A stretch of 61,684 nucleotides of DNA from Merdibacter massiliensis (GCF_900155395.1 NZ_LT699708.1:1-61684), one strand, 5' to 3'. Shown: positions 34,264 through 44,520, counted from the stretch's first letter. Notes: generated by a model from the sequence alone, not told the origin. Made by a program: numbers and translations.

Positions 34264-35658
34264 TTATTTTGTTAAGGTTTCTAAAGCTGCAGCATAAATT
34301 GCAGTAGCTTTCATAAGATCCTCTATCTTCACGCCCTCATCTTTTTGATGTGGACCTCCTACAAAATCTTCAATGGTTTTTTCACTGTTTGGGAACTCTG
34401 ATCCAAAGGCCACAAAATTCTCGAATTTTCTTGCATAAGTACCGCCGCCGATTGTTTTGGCTGGAGAAAAATGATCTCCTGAATACTGACGGTAAACATC
34501 CATCAATGAAGTTACCAATGGCGATGTAGGATCGACAAACAGCGGCTTGGAGTCGCTTTCTAAGACTGGTTTCAAATCATAATTGCGCTGTTTGCATGCA
34601 TTTTCAAATCCCTGCATGATTTTTTCAACATTTGCATCATTTGGATAGCGGATATCAATCGTGATCGTACAATCTCCATTTTCTTTTAATGAAATAATTC
34701 CTGTATTCATTGTCAAAAATCCCATATAAGCGCCATTCATAGCAATTCCCAACGGTTTGCCTTGCCAGTCGCATAACATTTCATAAGTATTCCGTGCAAA
34801 AGCATCGTCATACGCATTTCCAACGAAATTAAGCAAATGAAGAGCAGCATTCACACCATTATACGGTTCTGCAGCATGAGAGAAGACACCATCGATATGC
34901 AGGCAAACATGTTCGCCGAGCATTTTTGCATATCCTTCCAACTGATTGCAATGCAGATAAAAATCAAACTGCTGCTGCAGCTGTTCATTCCAATAAGGCA
35001 TTTCTAATTCAGCTTTTCCAATAACGATATTTGGTCGGCTTCCTACCTCCATGGATACGATCTTAGTATTTGCTTTTCCCTTTAAAAGTACATGTAATCC
35101 GCCCTTTTCTCCATAAGTTGCAGGGAAATCAGCATCAGGAACAAATCCGCACTGCGGTATTTCGCCATGTTTTTTGTAATATTCGATACATTCCATACCG
35201 CTTTCTTCATCGCAACCTAAGATCAGCATAATTTTTTTCTTCAACGGGATCTGTTGATCCTTTAACATTTTTAATGCATAAAAAGCAGCTAACGCAGGCC
35301 CTTTGTCATCAGTAACACCGCGTCCAAATAAATAACCATCTTTTTCTGTCAGCGCAAGCGGCTCTTTTGTCCATCCTTCACCGATTGGAACGATATCAAG
35401 ATGTGCTAACATCCCGACACTTTCCTCACCATCACCATATCGGATGACACCGGCATATCCATCTACATCTTCTGTTGAAAAACCGTGCTTTTCTGCTAAT
35501 GCCAGCATATAATCCAAAGCTTTTCGCGGTCCTTCTCCAAAAGGAGCACCGTCTCTTGCTTCCTCCTTATTTCGCAAAGATGGAATTTGTACCAAACCAT
35601 CTAGATCTTTGATCATTTCATCTTTATATTTTTCTGCTTCTTTCATCCAGTTAATCAT
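34264..35658 (-). CDS. pepV: Dipeptidase PepV-like (M20)
   Basis: Zinc aminoacyl dipeptidase of the PepV/Sapep group in family M20, 464 residues from ATG 35658 (GAGAGGTG site). Metal-site motifs: GMLAHLDIVPIGEGW, GRGVTDDKGPALAAF, and LGCDEESGMECIEYY with the catalytic Glu; a distal FSHAAEPYNG is in the lid region. It likely recycles dipeptides in the cytoplasm and heads the trmB-murC-ccpA cluster. Confidence 0.88.
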   Translation of the reverse strand: MINWMKEAEKYKDEMIKDLDGLVQIPSLRNKEEARDGAPFGEGPRKALDYMLALAEKHGFSTEDVDGYAGVIRYGDGEESVGMLAHLDIVPIGEGWTKEPLALTEKDGYLFGRGVTDDKGPALAAFYALKMLKDQQIPLKKKIMLILGCDEESGMECIEYYKKHGEIPQCGFVPDADFPATYGEKGGLHVLLKGKANTKIVSMEVGSRPNIVIGKAELEMPYWNEQLQQQFDFYLHCNQLEGYAKMLGEHVCLHIDGVFSHAAEPYNGVNAALHLLNFVGNAYDDAFARNTYEMLCDWQGKPLGIAMNGAYMGFLTMNTGIISLKENGDCTITIDIRYPNDANVEKIMQGFENACKQRNYDLKPVLESDSKPLFVDPTSPLVTSLMDVYRQYSGDHFSPAKTIGGGTYARKFENFVAFGSEFPNSEKTIEDFVGGPHQKDEGVKIEDLMKATAIYAAALETLTK

Positions 35659-35733
35659 ATTTACATCACCTCTCATCTATTCTATCATAAAGCATATAAA
35701 AACCGTAGAACTTTTTTCATTTTCTTTCATAAA

Positions 35734-35780
35734 TAGCGAAAACGCTTGCGCAAGAAGCAATTTCTTTTTTGCAAGCGTTT
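35734..35780 (-). terminator. pnp terminator
   Basis: Perfect ten-pair stem AAACGCTTGC/GCAAGCGTTT (35740-35749 with 35771-35780) with a 21-base loop, just after pnp. The downstream T tract is short and interrupted. Confidence 0.55.
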
Positions 35781-35785
35781 CTTTA

Positions 35786-37966
35786 TTACTCATCTGTTTT
35801 CGTTAAATCTTTATTTTCTTCTTTTGACTCAACATGCTCTGTTTTATCTTTTTTCGGCTTAGGAAGCAAAGCCTTTGCACTAACATTGATACGGCCTTTA
35901 TTGTCAATTTCCATGACCTTTACTTCGATCTTATCGCCTACTTTTAAAACATCTTCTACTTTTTCTACACGATTATGTGAGATTTTTGAAATATGCAATA
36001 ATCCGTCTGTACCAGGGAACAAGGTAACAAACGCACCAAACTTCTCAATTCGTGCTACTGTCGCATCATAGACATCTCCTACTTTTGCTTCGCGAACGAT
36101 ATTTTCGATCATTTCAGCAGCCTTGTTAATAGCTTCGCGATCTGTATGATAGATGACAACTTGACCATCATCATCAATATCGATCTTCACATTATCGCAC
36201 GCTTCAATGATCTGATTGATCATCTTTCCACCTGGACCGATCACATCTTTGATCTTGTCTGTCTTGATATGCATCACATGCGTCTTAGGAGCATAAGGGC
36301 TGACATCCGGACGTGGCTCGCTGATTGCGGTCATCATATTTGCTAAGATTTCTTTGCGGGCTACTTTGGCTTGGGCAAGTGCCTCTTCAAAGATTTCTTT
36401 TGTAATGCCCGTTACTTTGATATCCATTTGCAGTGCTGTGATACCTGCTTCTGTTCCTGCTACTTTAAAGTCCATATCGCCAAAATGGTCTTCCATTCCT
36501 TGAATATCTGTCAAAACTGTATATTTTCCAGATTTTTCGTCCATGATCAACCCCATTGCAATACCAGCAACTGGAGCTTTGATTGGGACACCTGCAGCCA
36601 TCAAAGACATCGTTCCTGCACAAATGGAAGCTTGTGAAGAAGAACCATTGGATTCTAATACCTCTGCTACAGTACGAATCGTATAAGGAAATTCTTCTAA
36701 CGGCGGCAAGACTTGCAATAAAGCACGTTCCCCCAGTGCACCATGTCCAATTTCACGACGACCAGGACTGCCCATGCGTCCAGTCTCTCCAACAGAATAC
36801 GGCGGGAAATTGTAATGATGCATAAAACGTTTGCAGTCAACTTCTGTAAGATCGTCAATGATCTGATTGTCATTGATAGCACCTAAAGTAGTTACTGACA
36901 AGACCTGTGTTTCCCCACGTGTAAACATTGCGCTGCCATGTACACGAGGCAATAAATCTACCTGTGAATCCAATGGGCGGATTTCATTGATCTTTCGGCC
37001 GTCTGGACGAACCTTGTCTTCGATGATCAAGCGGCGTACTTCATCTGCTTCAATTGAACGGCAAATTTCTTTTACCTGCTTGATTGCCGTATTCTTTTCC
37101 TTTTCACTCGGATATTCTTTTTCTTCAAAAAGAGCAACTGCTTCTTCACTTAATTCATCAATCTTGGCGTAACGCTCTAGTTTCTTTTCGATAGAAACTG
37201 CTTCGCGAATCGGCTGTTCAAATTTAGCACGCACCTCTGCATCAATTTTTTCATCAACTGTATACAATTGAATTTCACGTTTTTCTTTTCCTACAGCTGC
37301 AACGATTTCTTCTTGGAATGCGCATAATTTTTTAATATATTCATGACCAAACATCAAAGCGCCCAGCATGTCTTCTTCGCTTACTTCTTTAGCGCCTGCT
37401 TCTACCATGTTAATTGCCTGCTTCGTACCAGCAACAGTCAATGAAATATCACTTTTTTCGGCTTGTTCTACTGTTGGATTGATGATGTATTTTCCATCGA
37501 TACGGCCCACCTGCACACCGGCAATTGGTCCGTTGAATGGAATATCAGAAATACACAATGCCAAGGAAGCGCCTAACATGGCAGTCATTTCCGGTGTACA
37601 ATCTTGATCAACAGAAAGTACCGTATTTACCACTTGCACTTCATTACGGAATCCTTCCGCAAACAAAGGACGGATTGGGCGGTCAATCATACGAGCAGTC
37701 AAAGTCGCATGTTCACTTGGTCTGCCCTCTCGGCGTAAAAAACCTCCTGGAATCTTTCCTACCGAATACAATTTTTCTTCAAAACTTACTGTTAAAGGAA
37801 AAAAGTCAATTCCTTCTTTTGGCTGATTGCTTGCTGTAGCGGTTGATAATACTACAGTATCTTCATAGCGTACAAGAGCAGAACCTCCTGCTTGCTTTGC
37901 AATCTCGCCTGTCTCTACTGTGATCACCCGACCACAGAAATCTAAACGAAATACCTGTTTAGCCAT
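35786..37966 (-). CDS. pnp: Polynucleotide phosphorylase
   Basis: Phosphorolytic 3'-5' exoribonuclease of RNA decay, 726 residues from ATG 37966 (GAGGTG site). Two RNase PH domains (one with [28 protein letters not shown], the other with [16 protein letters not shown] and the [12 protein letters not shown]-type stretch), followed by KH ([11 protein letters not shown]) and S1 ([28 protein letters not shown]) domains. The tail is charged. It lies downstream of rpsO, separated by the rpsO terminator, and has its own promoter. Confidence 0.96.
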   Translation of the reverse strand: MAKQVFRLDFCGRVITVETGEIAKQAGGSALVRYEDTVVLSTATASNQPKEGIDFFPLTVSFEEKLYSVGKIPGGFLRREGRPSEHATLTARMIDRPIRPLFAEGFRNEVQVVNTVLSVDQDCTPEMTAMLGASLALCISDIPFNGPIAGVQVGRIDGKYIINPTVEQAEKSDISLTVAGTKQAINMVEAGAKEVSEEDMLGALMFGHEYIKKLCAFQEEIVAAVGKEKREIQLYTVDEKIDAEVRAKFEQPIREAVSIEKKLERYAKIDELSEEAVALFEEKEYPSEKEKNTAIKQVKEICRSIEADEVRRLIIEDKVRPDGRKINEIRPLDSQVDLLPRVHGSAMFTRGETQVLSVTTLGAINDNQIIDDLTEVDCKRFMHHYNFPPYSVGETGRMGSPGRREIGHGALGERALLQVLPPLEEFPYTIRTVAEVLESNGSSSQASICAGTMSLMAAGVPIKAPVAGIAMGLIMDEKSGKYTVLTDIQGMEDHFGDMDFKVAGTEAGITALQMDIKVTGITKEIFEEALAQAKVARKEILANMMTAISEPRPDVSPYAPKTHVMHIKTDKIKDVIGPGGKMINQIIEACDNVKIDIDDDGQVVIYHTDREAINKAAEMIENIVREAKVGDVYDATVARIEKFGAFVTLFPGTDGLLHISKISHNRVEKVEDVLKVGDKIEVKVMEIDNKGRINVSAKALLPKPKKDKTEHVESKEENKDLTKTDE

Positions 37967-37998
37967 TCTTTCACCTCTTATTTTTCTCAATCTATCTT

Positions 37999-38027
37999 AT
38001 AATACCATACTTTAAAACGGAAAACAA
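37999..38027 (-). promoter_or_regulatory. pnp promoter
   Basis: -35 TTGTTT (38027-38022), -10 TATTAT (38004-37999), 17-base spacer, with a TG just before the -10. Confidence 0.65.
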
Positions 38028-38055
38028 AAGAATAATGCATACAATTTTGCTGATC

Positions 38056-38083
38056 AAAAAGAAAAAGTCCCTGACGGGACTTT
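38056..38083 (-). terminator. rpsO terminator
   Basis: Stem AAAGTCCC/GGGACTTT (38064-38071 with 38076-38083), four-base loop and a T-rich run on the minus strand, between rpsO and pnp. Confidence 0.8.
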
Positions 38084-38089
38084 CTGTGA

Positions 38090-38356
38090 CTATTTACGCA
38101 GACCTAAACGCTCAATCAATGTTTTATAACGATCTAAGTCTTTCTTTTTCAAATATGCTAACAAGTTTCTACGACGACCAACCATTTTCATCAATCCACG
38201 TTGTGAATGATAATCATGTTTGTGCTCTTTAAAATGCTCTGTCAATCGATTGATACGTGCTGTTAAGACCGCAACCTGTACCTCTGGAGAACCAGTGTCG
38301 CCTTCAAAACGAGCATACTCTTTCATAATAGCCTGTTTTTCGCTTTTCAATAACAT
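38090..38356 (-). CDS. rpsO: Ribosomal protein S15
   Basis: Small-subunit protein uS15, 88 residues, with the conserved [17 protein letters not shown] and [25 protein letters not shown] stretches. It binds the central domain of 16S rRNA. It is transcribed from a strong promoter, with a structured 5' leader in which a CTTTTTCAC/GTGAAAAAG helix is seen, likely for S15 autoregulation. Confidence 0.97.
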   Translation of the reverse strand: MLLKSEKQAIMKEYARFEGDTGSPEVQVAVLTARINRLTEHFKEHKHDYHSQRGLMKMVGRRRNLLAYLKKKDLDRYKTLIERLGLRK

Positions 38357-38383
38357 ATATTTTCCTCCTGCTCATTCTATGAC

Positions 38384-38432
38384 CTTTTTCACCGAGCAAT
38401 CGTTTGAGGATAGCAGATCCCCAGTGAAAAAG
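38384..38432 (-). promoter_or_regulatory. Structured rpsO leader, possible S15 autoregulatory element
   Basis: The minus-strand leader can form a nine-pair outer stem (CTTTTTCAC/GTGAAAAAG; 38432-38424 with 38392-38384) enclosing 31 bases of further structure, upstream of the rpsO ribosome site. S15 leaders are a known class of autoregulatory RNA. The sub-type could not be decided by eye. Confidence 0.5.
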
Positions 38433-38439
38433 CAATATG

Positions 38440-38467
38440 ATTATACCATAAGTAAAACAAAATTCAA
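38440..38467 (-). promoter_or_regulatory. rpsO promoter
   Basis: -35 TTGAAT (38467-38462), -10 TATAAT (38445-38440) with TGg extension, 16-base spacer. Confidence 0.7.
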
Positions 38468-38474
38468 CTGTTTT

Positions 38475-39557
38475 CTAAAGAAAATCAATTAAGATATCAT
38501 GTAAAATAAATTTCCCCTCTTCTGTCGTTTTTAAATGCCCCTCTTGAACGACTAAATTTTTTTCTATATGTTTCATTATCGCATCATGAAATTGTTCCAG
38601 CAATGAAACGCGGTAACGCTTTTCGAACGAACATAAATCAATACCTTCTTTTAAACGAAGTCCCATCATGATCGTTTCAAACATCTGTTCCTTTGCATCT
38701 AATAAAGTCCAGCTTGGATCTGCACCATATTGAAGATAGTGTTTCAGATCACGGGTATTATCATAACGGCCTTTCTCTGTTTTTCCGCTTGCTCCACAAC
38801 CAATCCCGTAAAAATCTTCGTAGTGCCAGTAAGTAAGATTATGCATGGAACAAGTATTATTTTTAGCAAAATTGGCAATCTCATATTGATGAAAACCATG
38901 TTTTTCTAGAAAAGCAATTGCCTCTGCATACATTTGATATTCTAATTCATCATCTGCTTTTTGGATGCCTTGCTTGCCAAAAACAGAGTTTTCTTCGATC
39001 GTTAAAGAATAAAGAGATATATGATTGATAGGCAGCTGCACAGCCTGTTGCAGATCCTCTTTCCATTTTTCTACAGTTTGTCCAGGCAAACCATACATCA
39101 GATCAACTGAAATGTTATGAATCCCGGATTCATGCAACAGATTCACTTTTTCAAAAATATCCCTCGCATCATGTTTTCGATTCATTAATTGCAAAAGATC
39201 TTTTTGAAAACTTTGTACACCGAGTGAAATGCGATTTACCCCATGCCTCACACATTGAGCAATACATTCGGCGTTTAAAAGCTCCGGGTTAGCTTCCATC
39301 GTATATTCTTTTACATTTTTTGCTGCTGGATCTAAAGCTGCTAGCAGAACTTCTAATTGTTCAATCGATAATGCATTCGGAGTACCGCCCCCAATATAAA
39401 TCGTATCCAGAGAATCCTTTATTTCTGTGTGTATATCTTGGCATATTCGTAACAACCATTGTCGCGCCAATTCATCTTGATATGACCAACGGGTAAAATC
39501 ACAATAAGAACAAATTGATTTACAGAACGGAACATGGATATAAGCGCTTTTTGTCAC
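38475..39557 (-). CDS. hemW: HemW-type radical SAM protein
   Basis: Radical SAM protein of the HemW group, related to oxygen-independent coproporphyrinogen oxidase but thought to be a heme chaperone. The cluster motif is Cys12, Cys16, Cys19 (VPFCKSICSYCDF), followed by TIYIGGGTPNAL and the conserved YLPGQT-like LMYGLPGQT. From GTG 39557 (AAGGGG site) it has 360 residues. In Bacillus it directly follows lepA; here two genes intervene. No other heme genes are in the window. Confidence 0.88.
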   Translation of the reverse strand: MTKSAYIHVPFCKSICSYCDFTRWSYQDELARQWLLRICQDIHTEIKDSLDTIYIGGGTPNALSIEQLEVLLAALDPAAKNVKEYTMEANPELLNAECIAQCVRHGVNRISLGVQSFQKDLLQLMNRKHDARDIFEKVNLLHESGIHNISVDLMYGLPGQTVEKWKEDLQQAVQLPINHISLYSLTIEENSVFGKQGIQKADDELEYQMYAEAIAFLEKHGFHQYEIANFAKNNTCSMHNLTYWHYEDFYGIGCGASGKTEKGRYDNTRDLKHYLQYGADPSWTLLDAKEQMFETIMMGLRLKEGIDLCSFEKRYRVSLLEQFHDAIMKHIEKNLVVQEGHLKTTEEGKFILHDILIDFL

Positions 39558-39574
39558 TGTACCCCTTCTTTCTT

Positions 39575-40282
39575 TTAGATAATACCTTTTAAACAAGTAT
39601 ATACATACATGATGATTTTACGATTCGTCGGATCTCCATGAAATAAATCAGAATATTTTTTAGGCATTTTTGCTGAATGAATTGCACTACGGATACATTT
39701 TTCTACACGGCTAGAAGTAGAATGATACTGTTTTGCAATAATAGAATATAAATTTTTCATAAACACTTGTCGATTGGTCGGTATGGATACTGCAATCATA
39801 CAAGCCATTTTTAGATAGTGAAACCCGTTCATATGCGTTGGAATCATCAATCTTAATAAGATCGTTGTGATCTTGCGATCTAGATCCTCCTGTAAATGCG
39901 AGTATTCATCATCGACTTGCTGTTGCTGATGGATCATAGCATAAAGCTGTTCTCCATCGAAAGGTTCCATCAGATAAGACTCGATCGAATACCGTAAAAG
40001 AAATAAGATCTGTTCCTCGTTTAATGATGAAAATGAAACAATCAAACGAATATTCTGCTTCTCCATCTGCTGAGACATTACATTGATCCATTGCTGCCAA
40101 TGCTGCTCAATTTGTGAAAATTGCACATACATAACATCTATGTTATTTTTTGCCAAGATCAGGGGATCGTAAAGCGGACGCGAGCTGAAACCCTGAATAT
40201 GAAAATCTTGCTTTTTACATTGGATTGCAATAAGTTGGGCAAGCAATTCATAATTCTCACTACAAACAAATACATTGAGCAT
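39575..40282 (-). CDS. Spo0A-like protein with phosphorylation-dead receiver
   Basis: Protein of 235 residues from ATG 40282. Its C-terminal half matches the Spo0A effector domain: IPTHMNGFHYLKMA parallels Spo0[15 protein letters not shown], and the recognition region STSSRVEKCIRSAI parallels [14 protein letters not shown]. The first half aligns with a receiver in which every phosphorylation residue is changed: the acidic pair is Cys7-Ser8, the acceptor position in IDVMYVQ is Gln54 (Spo0A Asp57), and LMEPF has Glu106 for Lys108. The KAKPTNSEF segment is reduced to GDPTNRKI. It is 17 bases upstream of hemW and 19 downstream of an unknown gene. It could bind 0A boxes without phosphate, or modulate Spo0A. 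Confidence 0.75.
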   Translation of the reverse strand: MLNVFVCSENYELLAQLIAIQCKKQDFHIQGFSSRPLYDPLILAKNNIDVMYVQFSQIEQHWQQWINVMSQQMEKQNIRLIVSFSSLNEEQILFLLRYSIESYLMEPFDGEQLYAMIHQQQQVDDEYSHLQEDLDRKITTILLRLMIPTHMNGFHYLKMACMIAVSIPTNRQVFMKNLYSIIAKQYHSTSSRVEKCIRSAIHSAKMPKKYSDLFHGDPTNRKIIMYVYTCLKGII

Positions 40283-40301
40283 GAGCTTTCCTATCCCCTC
40301 T

Positions 40302-41153
40302 CTATTTAAAGCCCGAATGCCCAGCGAGTGTCGTATAATAAAACCGTTTTCCAATCTTTCTACGGTGATACCACTTATAATGTACAAAACGTTCCATTGC
40401 TATTCTAGCCGTTTCATAACATACATGGGAATAGCGCATGTATTCTTGAATAGAATAGTAATCATACGGGTTACGATGTGTTACAAAAAAAGCAATTTGC
40501 TGTTTCGAAAAAAAAGGATACCGATGAAATAATTGTTCTTTTGACATCTTCAGAAAATCACCACAATCACTTTTTAATAATAACAGACATTCTTCAAAAT
40601 TCAACTCTAGCAAAGAAAGAAATTTTAAAAAAAGATATGTTTTATCTTTCTCAACAAACATATTTTTATAGAGCATTGGATCAACAAAAAAAGCTTTTAC
40701 ATCTATTGGTATATTTGGCATTAACAATTGCTTCCATAGCCTGCACATTTCTTCACACAGCGGCACTGGCAGCAATGTAAAACAAAATAAAACAAGCAAC
40801 TGATCACAATACATATCTTCTAATAACAGATAGAGCAATGAATCTTTTCGTAACTGCATTTTTTGAAACATCAACTCTTTTTTTATCGTATCTGCAAATG
40901 AAAGAAGGGCATCTCCATGAAAAAGCTGAACGCATTGATTACATAATGAAAAAAGCTGATTTTCTCGTTTTAATACAAATGGAGTCATGCAAAGGTAATC
41001 GTTCAAAGAAAGCAAGCCGCCTTTTAAACGATAAAACATCCTTTCCTTTTCTAACTCTTCCCATAGTGCTTCTCCAGCTAAATTGCCTTGCTGTTTGCAA
41101 AGAGATATGTATGATGGATAGTCGTCGTGCATCAACTGTGTTATGAGTTTCAT
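40302..41153 (-). CDS. Unknown protein with possible C-terminal winged helix
   Basis: I do not recognise this 283-residue protein. It is rich in Leu, Phe, Cys and Met with several hydrophobic helices in the middle but no clear membrane span. The last 45 residues (DYYSIQEYMRYSHVCYETAR to GKRFYYTTL) have the spacing of a winged helix-turn-helix. It starts at ATG 41153 behind GGGTG and is 19 bases upstream of the Spo0A-like gene. The pair may act together. lepA, upstream, is separated by a terminator, so the pair probably has its own promoter. Confidence 0.6.
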   Translation of the reverse strand: MKLITQLMHDDYPSYISLCKQQGNLAGEALWEELEKERMFYRLKGGLLSLNDYLCMTPFVLKRENQLFSLCNQCVQLFHGDALLSFADTIKKELMFQKMQLRKDSLLYLLLEDMYCDQLLVLFCFTLLPVPLCEEMCRLWKQLLMPNIPIDVKAFFVDPMLYKNMFVEKDKTYLFLKFLSLLELNFEECLLLLKSDCGDFLKMSKEQLFHRYPFFSKQQIAFFVTHRNPYDYYSIQEYMRYSHVCYETARIAMERFVHYKWYHRRKIGKRFYYTTLAGHSGFK

Positions 41154-41261
41154 TTGTTCACCCATGATAAAGAATAACACAAATGATTTATTATGCTCAT
41201 TTTTTCGTCAAAAGAAGAAATAAATTGACAACCGATCATTTGTTTTAAGCTGATTTCATAC

Positions 41262-41290
41262 AAAAAAGACTGTCGCAAAAGCAACAGTCT
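41262..41290 (-). terminator. lepA terminator
   Basis: Stem AGACTGT/ACAGTCT (41267-41273 with 41284-41290), extended by inner GC pairs, followed by a T run on the minus strand. Confidence 0.75.
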
Positions 41291-41301
41291 GATCTAAGGT
41301 A

Positions 41302-43104
41302 CTACTCATCATCCATGGAAAGAACAGCCATGAAAGCTTCTTGAGGAATTTCTACGCTTCCAACTGATTTCATACGCTTCTTTCCTTCTTTTTGTTTCTC
41401 CAATAACTTTTTCTTTCGTGATATGTCTCCGCCATAACACTTTGCCAATACATTTTTTCGCAAAGATTTGATGTTGGTCCGGGCGATGATCTTGCCACCG
41501 ATTGCAGCTTGTACAGGAATCTCAAACTGATGCTTAGGTATCAATTCTTTCAGCTTTTGTGTCATCTGATTTCCTCTGTGATAAGCAAAGTCACGATGAA
41601 CAATGATACTTAATGCATCTACAATTTCTCCATTTAATAAAATATCCATCTTCACCAGATTGCTTTCTTTATATTCAGAAAGTTCATAATCTAAAGAAGC
41701 ATATCCTTTTGTACAAGATTTTAACCGATCGAAAAAATCAAAAATAATTTCCGCTAACGGCATTTCGTAAACAATATTCATTCGATGATCATCAATCACT
41801 TGCATATCTTGATAGATGCCGCGCTTTTTCTGGCAAAGTTCCATGACGGCACCTACATAATCATTTGGAACAATGATCTGTGCGGTAACATAGGGTTCCT
41901 CGATGTGATCCGTTTTCTGCGGTTCAGGTAAAAATGCCGGATTGTCAACCTGAATCATCGTTCCGTCTGTAAGATATACGTGATAGATAACGGAAGGTGA
42001 AGTCGCAATCAGATTAATGTTATATTCACGTTCGATACGTTCCTGAACGACATCCATATGCAATAAACCTAAAAAACCGCAACGAAATCCAAATCCCAAT
42101 GCCTGAGAAGTTTCCGGTTCAAATTGTAATGATGCATCATTCAATTTTAACTTTTCCAGTGCATCGCGCAGGTCATTGTATTTTGCATTATCGATCGGAT
42201 ATAGTCCGCAATAGACCATAGGATTCATTTTTCGATAACCTGGAAGAGCTTCTTTTGCCGGATTGTCAACTAAAGTGATCGTATCTCCAACATGTACATC
42301 TCCGATATCTTTGATAGCAGCTGTGATCCAGCCGACCTCTCCACAATGCAATGTCTGATGCTTTACTTCTTTTGGATTTCGAATACCAACTTCTAGTACT
42401 TCATATTCTGCCTTGCTGGCCATAAATCGAATTCGATCACCAACGGAAATACTGCCTTGCTTGATGCTGACAAAGGCAATTACACCGCGATAAGAATCAT
42501 ACAAAGAATCAAATACCAATGCTTGCAATGGTGCATCGATATCTCCTTTTGGTGCTGGAATCTTATGCACGATCGCTTCTAATACCTCTTCTACATGAAG
42601 ACCTGTTTTGGCAGAAATCATCGGTGCATCGCTGCAGTCTAAACCGATGATATCTTCAATTTCTTTTTTGACCACATCTGGTTGAGCACTCGGCAGATCG
42701 ATCTTGTTGATGACCGGTACAATTTCAAGATCATTGTCTAATGCCAAATACACATTTGCTAAAGTTTGTGCTTCTACACCTTGTGCAGCATCTACGACCA
42801 ATACTGCACCTTCGCAGGCGGCTAAAGAGCGAGATACCTCATAACTGAAATCGACGTGACCTGGCGTATCGATCAAATGAAAAAGATATTCTTCACCGTT
42901 TTTGGCTTGATATCGAAGCTGTACGGCATTTAATTTGATTGTAATGCCTCGCTCCTGTTCTAGGTCCATCGAATCTAAGATCTGTGCCTTCATCTCTCTT
43001 TTTTCTACTGTTTTTGTCAGCTCTAAAATCCGGTCTGCAAGAGTTGATTTCCCATGATCGATATGGGCAATGATAGAAAAATTACGAATATGACTTTGAT
43101 CCAT
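41302..43104 (-). CDS. lepA: Elongation factor 4
   Basis: Translational GTPase LepA/EF4, 600 residues. G motifs: [32 protein letters not shown] and a SAKTG motif. The EF-G-like domains and the LepA-specific C-terminal region ([15 protein letters not shown] end) are present. Involved in ribosome biogenesis or elongation under stress. It starts at ATG 43104 behind an AGGAGG site. Confidence 0.97.
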   Translation of the reverse strand: MDQSHIRNFSIIAHIDHGKSTLADRILELTKTVEKREMKAQILDSMDLEQERGITIKLNAVQLRYQAKNGEEYLFHLIDTPGHVDFSYEVSRSLAACEGAVLVVDAAQGVEAQTLANVYLALDNDLEIVPVINKIDLPSAQPDVVKKEIEDIIGLDCSDAPMISAKTGLHVEEVLEAIVHKIPAPKGDIDAPLQALVFDSLYDSYRGVIAFVSIKQGSISVGDRIRFMASKAEYEVLEVGIRNPKEVKHQTLHCGEVGWITAAIKDIGDVHVGDTITLVDNPAKEALPGYRKMNPMVYCGLYPIDNAKYNDLRDALEKLKLNDASLQFEPETSQALGFGFRCGFLGLLHMDVVQERIEREYNINLIATSPSVIYHVYLTDGTMIQVDNPAFLPEPQKTDHIEEPYVTAQIIVPNDYVGAVMELCQKKRGIYQDMQVIDDHRMNIVYEMPLAEIIFDFFDRLKSCTKGYASLDYELSEYKESNLVKMDILLNGEIVDALSIIVHRDFAYHRGNQMTQKLKELIPKHQFEIPVQAAIGGKIIARTNIKSLRKNVLAKCYGGDISRKKKLLEKQKEGKKRMKSVGSVEIPQEAFMAVLSMDDE

Positions 43105-43155
43105 ACGCTACCTCCTAAAATCAGAACAATTATAGCAAATCTTTGCGTTATTGCA

Positions 43156-43181
43156 AAGAAAAAGACAGAGATTCTGTCTTT
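43156..43181. terminator. fmt terminator
   Basis: Perfect nine-pair stem AAAGACAGA/TCTGTCTTT (43161-43169 with 43173-43181), three-base loop, T-rich on both exits, directly after the fmt stop. Confidence 0.8.
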
Positions 43182-44117
43182 TTACTCAAAACATGAACGG
43201 ACCCACTGTTTACCAACTCCGTTATAAAACGATTTGGCATCTGTCCGTTTTTTCCCTTCTAATTGAATTTCATCGACGAGGAGATACCCATCTTGCACAG
43301 CAATCGCCATGCCGCCATCCATCAACCCGACAAATTCACCGATTGGACAGTGATGGGAACCAGCTTTTTTACGAACTTTATGCAGCTTTACTTTTTTTCC
43401 TTGATGCAATACATAGCCTGCCGGAAAAGGAATCAACCCCCTCGCCTGATTATAAACTTCTTGTAAGGGTCGCTGAAGATCGATCTTTTCTTCCTGAGGC
43501 GTAATGGTATATGCAAATGTAGCCTGAGCTTCGTCTTGTTCATGGAATACTGCGCTGCCATCAAAGATAGAAGGCAGCTGTTCGATCAATAATGCGGCCC
43601 CAGCTGCAGCCAGCTTTTCAAATAAAGATCCTGCGGTATCATCTTCTGCAATTTTCACTCTGCATTGCGCCATTACTGCACCAGCATCCATCTTCTTGAC
43701 CATGCGCATGATCGACATGCCGCTTTCTTTATCACCTTCGATGATTGCTTTATGTACTGGTGCTCCTCCACGCAATTTTGGCAATAGCGAAGCATGCAAG
43801 TTGATTGCTCCATATTTTGGCATTTCTAACAATTCTTCCGGAACAAATTGTCCATATGCACAGGTAACGATCAGATCTGCATCTATTCCCATGATTTCCT
43901 TATATTCTGACTTAATGTTTTGCGGCTGAAACAACGGAATATCTTGTAAAAGAGCATATTCTTTCACTGCTGACATCGTGATTTTCTGTTTTCTCCCGCT
44001 TTTACGATCTGGCTGTGTCACCGCTAACACGATATCATATTCTTCTTCCACCAAACGTCTTAATATCGTTTGTGCAATGGGTGGTGTTCCCATAAAAATT
44101 ATTTTCTCTTTTTTCAT
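43182..44117 (-). CDS. fmt: Methionyl-tRNA formyltransferase
   Basis: Formylates initiator Met-tRNA with 10-formyl-tetrahydrofolate, 311 residues from ATG 44117. N-terminal Rossmann-like catalytic domain with IIFMGTPPIAQ, AINLHASLLPKLRGGAPVHKAI (the catalytic Asn-His region) and a C-terminal OB fold. The longer open frame upstream lacks a ribosome site. The usual partners def and priA are absent from this neighbourhood. Confidence 0.95.
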   Translation of the reverse strand: MKKEKIIFMGTPPIAQTILRRLVEEEYDIVLAVTQPDRKSGRKQKITMSAVKEYALLQDIPLFQPQNIKSEYKEIMGIDADLIVTCAYGQFVPEELLEMPKYGAINLHASLLPKLRGGAPVHKAIIEGDKESGMSIMRMVKKMDAGAVMAQCRVKIAEDDTAGSLFEKLAAAGAALLIEQLPSIFDGSAVFHEQDEAQATFAYTITPQEEKIDLQRPLQEVYNQARGLIPFPAGYVLHQGKKVKLHKVRKKAGSHHCPIGEFVGLMDGGMAIAVQDGYLLVDEIQLEGKKRTDAKSFYNGVGKQWVRSCFE

Positions 44118-44148
44118 ATTCTCACTTCCATTGCTATCTATTATACAC

Positions 44149-44427
44149 TTATACAAGAAGTGCTGTAAAGAAATCCGTGACTGCAATTGTTCCAACACGC
44201 ACACCTTCAACGATTAGATTGCTCATAGAAAGCGCAAAAGAAGAGGATTTGTTTTCTTCAATTTCATAAAAACTTTTGGCTTGTTTTGTTGTGTCCCATG
44301 GAATCACATCTGCTTGCTCAAACTGTTGGATTTGTTCATCTACGCTGCTTGCAGTATCATTTTTCCATGAAGAACCAACGATGACTAAAATGGCGATTAA
44401 TGTCGCATCAACAAGAAAACGTTTCAT
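44149..44427 (-). CDS. Small single-span protein, 92 aa
   Basis: Protein of 92 residues from ATG 44427 behind GGAGG. A short N-terminal hydrophobic helix (FLVDATLIAILVIVGSSW) could be an anchor or uncleaved signal; the rest is polar with a weakly hydrophobic end (VGTIAVTDFFTALLV). No family recognised. It lies between fmt and the IS110 element. A GC-rich hairpin (CGCGC/GCGCG) just upstream of the ribosome site may affect its expression. If spoIIP once read through to it, the element has cut that link. Confidence 0.5.
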   Translation of the reverse strand: MKRFLVDATLIAILVIVGSSWKNDTASSVDEQIQQFEQADVIPWDTTKQAKSFYEIEENKSSSFALSMSNLIVEGVRVGTIAVTDFFTALLV

Positions 44428-44520
44428 ATATTCCTCCATTTCCCCGCGCCTAAGGTCGCGCGGACACAAATATTTCATCAATAAATCTCACACGTCTCAT
44501 TTTTTCGTGTTACCATATAA

